In this document: positions 61,522-64,000 of the stretch, in pieces
Position numbering within the stretch: position 1 is the stretch's first letter
Layout: each line of letters starts with the position of its first letter
Origin: Desulfarculaceae bacterium
GTDB lineage: Bacteria > Desulfobacterota > Desulfarculia > Desulfarculales > Desulfarculaceae
Assembly: GCA_020444545.1 (NCBI GenBank)
Contig: JAHLKT010000001.1
Coordinates: forward strand, 124,001 to 188,000
Length of the DNA: 64,000 bases
Direction of reading: 5' to 3'
Translations under genes and position numbers: made by a program
Notes under the pieces: model-generated
What the model was told of the DNA's origin: nothing
Database searches by the model: none
The model's input: only the letters and a program-made list of their open reading frames with translations

Positions 61522-62292
61522 ATGGCTTCCCAATCCACCAAAACCGACCCCCTGGCGAGCCTGGATCGCTCCGCCCTGCCCCGCCACGTGGCGGTGATCA
61601 TGGACGGCAACGGCCGCTGGGCCAAGCGCCAGGGCTGGCGCCGGGTGCGCGGCCACGAGGAAGGCGCCGAGAGCGTGCGGGTGATCGTGCGCTCCTGCCG
61701 CAAACTGGGCATCGCCGCCCTGACTCTCTATGCCTTTAGCGAGGAAAACTGGGCCCGGCCCAAGGCCGAGGTCGAGGCGCTGATGCGCCTGCTGGGCCGC
61801 TTTTTGAAAAAAGAGCGCCAGGAGATGCTGGACCAGGGCATCCGCCTCAACGCCATCGGCAGCATCGAGCGCCTGCCCAAGGGCACCAAGAAATTGCTCG
61901 ACGAGACCATGGCCGCCACCGCCGGGGGCAGCGAGATGGTGCTCACCCTGGCGCTCAGCTACGGCGGCCGCCAGGAGCTGACCCAGGCCGCCCGCCGCTT
62001 GGCCGCCGAGGCCGCGCGCGGCGAGCTGGACCCCGAGGCCATCGACGAGGACGCCCTGGCCGCGCGGCTCTACACCCAGGGCCTACCCGAGGTGGACCTG
62101 ATGATCCGCACCAGCGGCGAGCTACGGGTGAGCAACTTCCTGCTCTGGCAGATCGCTTATGCCGAGTTCTACTTCACCGACACCTTTTTCCCCGACTTCC
62201 GCGAGGCCGAGCTGGCCAAGGCCCTACAGGCCTACGCCGACCGCGAGCGCCGTTTCGGCCAAACCGGCGACCAACTGAACGGAAAAGGCTGA
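61522..62292 (+). CDS. uppS: isoprenyl transferase (undecaprenyl diphosphate synthase)
   Basis: cis-prenyltransferase that makes the undecaprenyl carrier for cell wall glycans. 256 residues. VIMDGNGRWAKRQG carries the catalytic Asp28; LYAFSEENWARP and the C-terminal DLMIRTSGELRVSNFLLWQ complete the signature. Its stop shares one base with the cdsA start. Confidence 0.96.
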   Translation: MASQSTKTDPLASLDRSALPRHVAVIMDGNGRWAKRQGWRRVRGHEEGAESVRVIVRSCRKLGIAALTLYAFSEENWARPKAEVEALMRLLGRFLKKERQEMLDQGIRLNAIGSIERLPKGTKKLLDETMAATAGGSEMVLTLALSYGGRQELTQAARRLAAEAARGELDPEAIDEDALAARLYTQGLPEVDLMIRTSGELRVSNFLLWQIAYAEFYFTDTFFPDFREAELAKALQAYADRERRFGQTGDQLNGKG

Positions 62293-63122
62293 TGGACCAG
62301 CCCACCCGACGCCGGCCCATGAGCAGTCTGGCCCTTCGCGCGGCCACCGGCCTGCCCCTGGCCGGCGCGGCTCTGGCCCTTATCCTGCTGCTGCCCCTGT
62401 GGGTGCTGGGCCTGATCATCGCGGGCCTGGCCGGCCTGGGCATGTACGAGTACACCCGCATGGTGCTGCCCGGCCCCTGGCGTTTGCCCGCCTTGGCCGG
62501 GGTGGCCCTGGCCGGGCTGGTCTCCCTGGCCGGCCTGGGCGGCGGCGGCGCGGCCATCGGCGCCCTGGTGCTGGGTCTGTTGGCCCTGGTGCTGGTCTGC
62601 GCCCTCAGCGGCCCGGAGCTGGGCCAGTCCTGGGAAGAGGCCCTCAAGCGGGGCTGGGGCCTGGCCTACAGCGGGGGGCTCTTCGCGGCCCTCACCGTGC
62701 TGCTGGGCCTGCCGAACGGCCGGGTGCTGCTGCTCTTCGCCCTGCTTTGCGTGGTGGCCGCCGACGTGGGGGCCTACTTCGCGGGGCACATGTGGGGCAA
62801 GAACAAGCTGGCTCCGGGCATCAGCCCGGGCAAGACCATCGAGGGCGTGGCCGGGGGCGCGATTCTCGCCGCCGGGTTGGCCGCCATCTTCGCGGCCCTG
62901 TGGCTGCCCGACACCGGCGCCGGAGCCGGGGCCCTGTTGGGCCTGGCGCTGGCCCTGGTCAGCGTGGGCGGCGACCTGGTGGAATCGGCCCTCAAGCGGG
63001 CCGCCGGAGTGAAGGACTCGGGCAACATCCTGCCCGGCCACGGCGGCATCCTGGACCGGGTGGACGGCATCCTGGCCGGGGTGGCGGTGTTCTTGCTGCT
63101 TAGGATGCTCTTGTGGGCGTAA
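62292..63122 (+). CDS. cdsA: phosphatidate cytidylyltransferase
   Basis: Integral membrane enzyme making CDP-diacylglycerol. 276 residues, many hydrophobic segments, and the full C-terminal signature SALKRAAGVKDSGNILPGHG, then GILDRVDG. The N-terminal half is very Leu/Ala/Gly-rich. Its 3' end overlaps dxr by 10 bases. Confidence 0.95.
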   Translation: MDQPTRRRPMSSLALRAATGLPLAGAALALILLLPLWVLGLIIAGLAGLGMYEYTRMVLPGPWRLPALAGVALAGLVSLAGLGGGGAAIGALVLGLLALVLVCALSGPELGQSWEEALKRGWGLAYSGGLFAALTVLLGLPNGRVLLLFALLCVVAADVGAYFAGHMWGKNKLAPGISPGKTIEGVAGGAILAAGLAAIFAALWLPDTGAGAGALLGLALALVSVGGDLVESALKRAAGVKDSGNILPGHGGILDRVDGILAGVAVFLLLRMLLWA

Positions 63123-64000
63123 AGAACCTGGCCATACTGGGCTCCACCGGCTCCATCGGCCTGAGCACCCTGGAGGTCATCGCGGCCCACCGCGAGCGCT
63201 TCCGGGTGAAAAGCCTGGCCGCCGCCCGCTCGGTGGAGGCCCTTGCCGCCCAGGCGGCCCTGGTGCAGCCCGAGCTGGTGGCCGTCTTGGACGCCGAATC
63301 GGCGGACAAGCTCAAGGCGTTGTTGCCCGCCGGGCTCAAATGCCGGATCGTGCATGGGCCCCAGGGCTATCTGGAGGCCGCGGCAGGCTGCGGGGCGGAG
63401 CTGGTGGTCAGCGCCATGGTGGGCGCGGCCGGGCTCTTGCCCACCTACGCGGCCCTCAAGGCGGGCATCGACGTGGCCCTGGCCAACAAGGAGACCCTGG
63501 TGGCCGCCGGCGAGCTGGTCATGGCCGCCGCCTCGGAGAGCGGCGCGGCCATCATCCCGGTGGACAGCGAGCACTCGGCCATCTTCCAGGCGCTCATGGG
63601 CAACGACCGGAGCGCGGTCAAGCGCATCTGGCTGACGGCCAGCGGCGGTCCCTTCCGCGACTTTTCCCAGGCTCAATTGGCCAAGGTGACCCCGGCCATG
63701 GCCCTGGATCACCCCAACTGGTCCATGGGTCCCAAGATCACCATCGACTCGGCCACCCTGATGAACAAGGGCCTGGAGGTGATCGAGGCCCACTGGCTCT
63801 TCGGGCGCGACTACGACGAGATCACGGTGGTGGTGCATCCCCAGTCCGTGGTGCATTCGCTGGTGGAGTACGTGGACGGCTCTTTCATAGCCCAGCTGGG
63901 CCAGCCGGACATGAAGACGCCCATCGCCTTCGCCTTGGCCTACCCCCAGCGCCTGCCCCTGGACCTGCCCCAACTCGACCTGACCCAGGTGGCCTCGCTG
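63113..64000 (+). CDS. dxr: 1-deoxy-D-xylulose 5-phosphate reductoisomerase, 3' end cut by window edge
   Basis: Second enzyme of the MEP isoprenoid pathway. The 296 visible codons (the full protein is about 385-400) include the NADPH motif GSTGSIG (9-15), ALANKETLVAAGE, PVDSEHSAIFQ (metal-binding Asp and Glu), SATLMNKGLEV and HPQSVVHSLVEY. GTG start at 63113, with AGGA 7 bases upstream, lies inside cdsA. The C-terminal domain is outside the window. Confidence 0.95.
   Translation, partial: MGVKNLAILGSTGSIGLSTLEVIAAHRERFRVKSLAAARSVEALAAQAALVQPELVAVLDAESADKLKALLPAGLKCRIVHGPQGYLEAAAGCGAELVVSAMVGAAGLLPTYAALKAGIDVALANKETLVAAGELVMAAASESGAAIIPVDSEHSAIFQALMGNDRSAVKRIWLTASGGPFRDFSQAQLAKVTPAMALDHPNWSMGPKITIDSATLMNKGLEVIEAHWLFGRDYDEITVVVHPQSVVHSLVEYVDGSFIAQLGQPDMKTPIAFALAYPQRLPLDLPQLDLTQVASL

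Overview
The window is a GC-rich bacterial chromosome segment. It carries classical housekeeping operons together with methylmalonyl-CoA carboxylation genes, ferredoxin-dependent 2-oxoacid oxidoreductase genes, a siroheme/4Fe-4S protein, a PEP-CTERM protein and a multi-domain signalling operon. This mixture fits an anaerobic, probably sulfate-reducing or syntrophic member of the Desulfobacterota (former Deltaproteobacteria). That assignment is inferred from gene content and composition; no rRNA is present. The window starts inside dut and ends inside dxr. No prophage, insertion sequence or CRISPR array was seen.

Layout: 1-12135 (minus strand) is the translation/RNA-decay supercluster, read as tRNA-Gly, rimP, nusA, infB, ylxP, rbfA, nrnA, truB, rpsO, pnp, M16 peptidase, dut. 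12355-16500 (plus) holds a 4Fe-4S/FrhB-like protein, iorA, iorB and a DJ-1/PfpI protein. 16501-17282 is gene-free and carries dispersed-repeat fragments. 17283-23260 (minus) encodes an IPMS-like HMGL enzyme fused to a C-terminal Cache-like domain, a 70-residue biotin carrier, a carboxyltransferase and a two-subunit methylmalonyl-CoA mutase. It is preceded by tandem terminator-like hairpins and interrupted by a pseudoknot-capable RNA. 23412-27108 (minus) holds a LysM lipoprotein, aspS and hisS. 27109-29427 is a regulatory region and the amtB-glnK operon with a sigma-54 promoter. 29444-32219 (minus) is an Rrf2-controlled redox operon. 32452-35776 (minus) holds a PEP-CTERM VWA protein, a carboxymuconolactone-decarboxylase-like protein and a TPP enzyme.

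36047-45529 (plus) is a four-gene signalling operon. It consists of a 1702-residue receptor with four periplasmic solute-binding modules and five PAS domains but no kinase, a V4R protein, a soluble hybrid kinase with two receiver domains and an HPt, and an HD-GYP response regulator. 45768-45844 is tRNA-Arg (minus). 45947-54259 (plus) holds alr, a small Cys protein, argS, a SPOR protein, an FGE-like secreted protein, an Nmad2-like protein, a short N-acetylglutamate synthase-like GNAT, tldE/pmbA and an M23 peptidase. 54349-58384 is secA and argJ. 58571-64000 is rpsB, tsf, pyrH, frr, uppS, cdsA, dxr, a classical cluster.

The most unusual content is the kinase-less receptor operon, the HMGL-Cache fusion with its attenuator-like leader, the Rrf2/PCP_red/HD redox operon, and a three-copy TACC-N4-GGTA motif upstream of amtB. 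All functional statements rest on motif recognition by eye; no database search was run.
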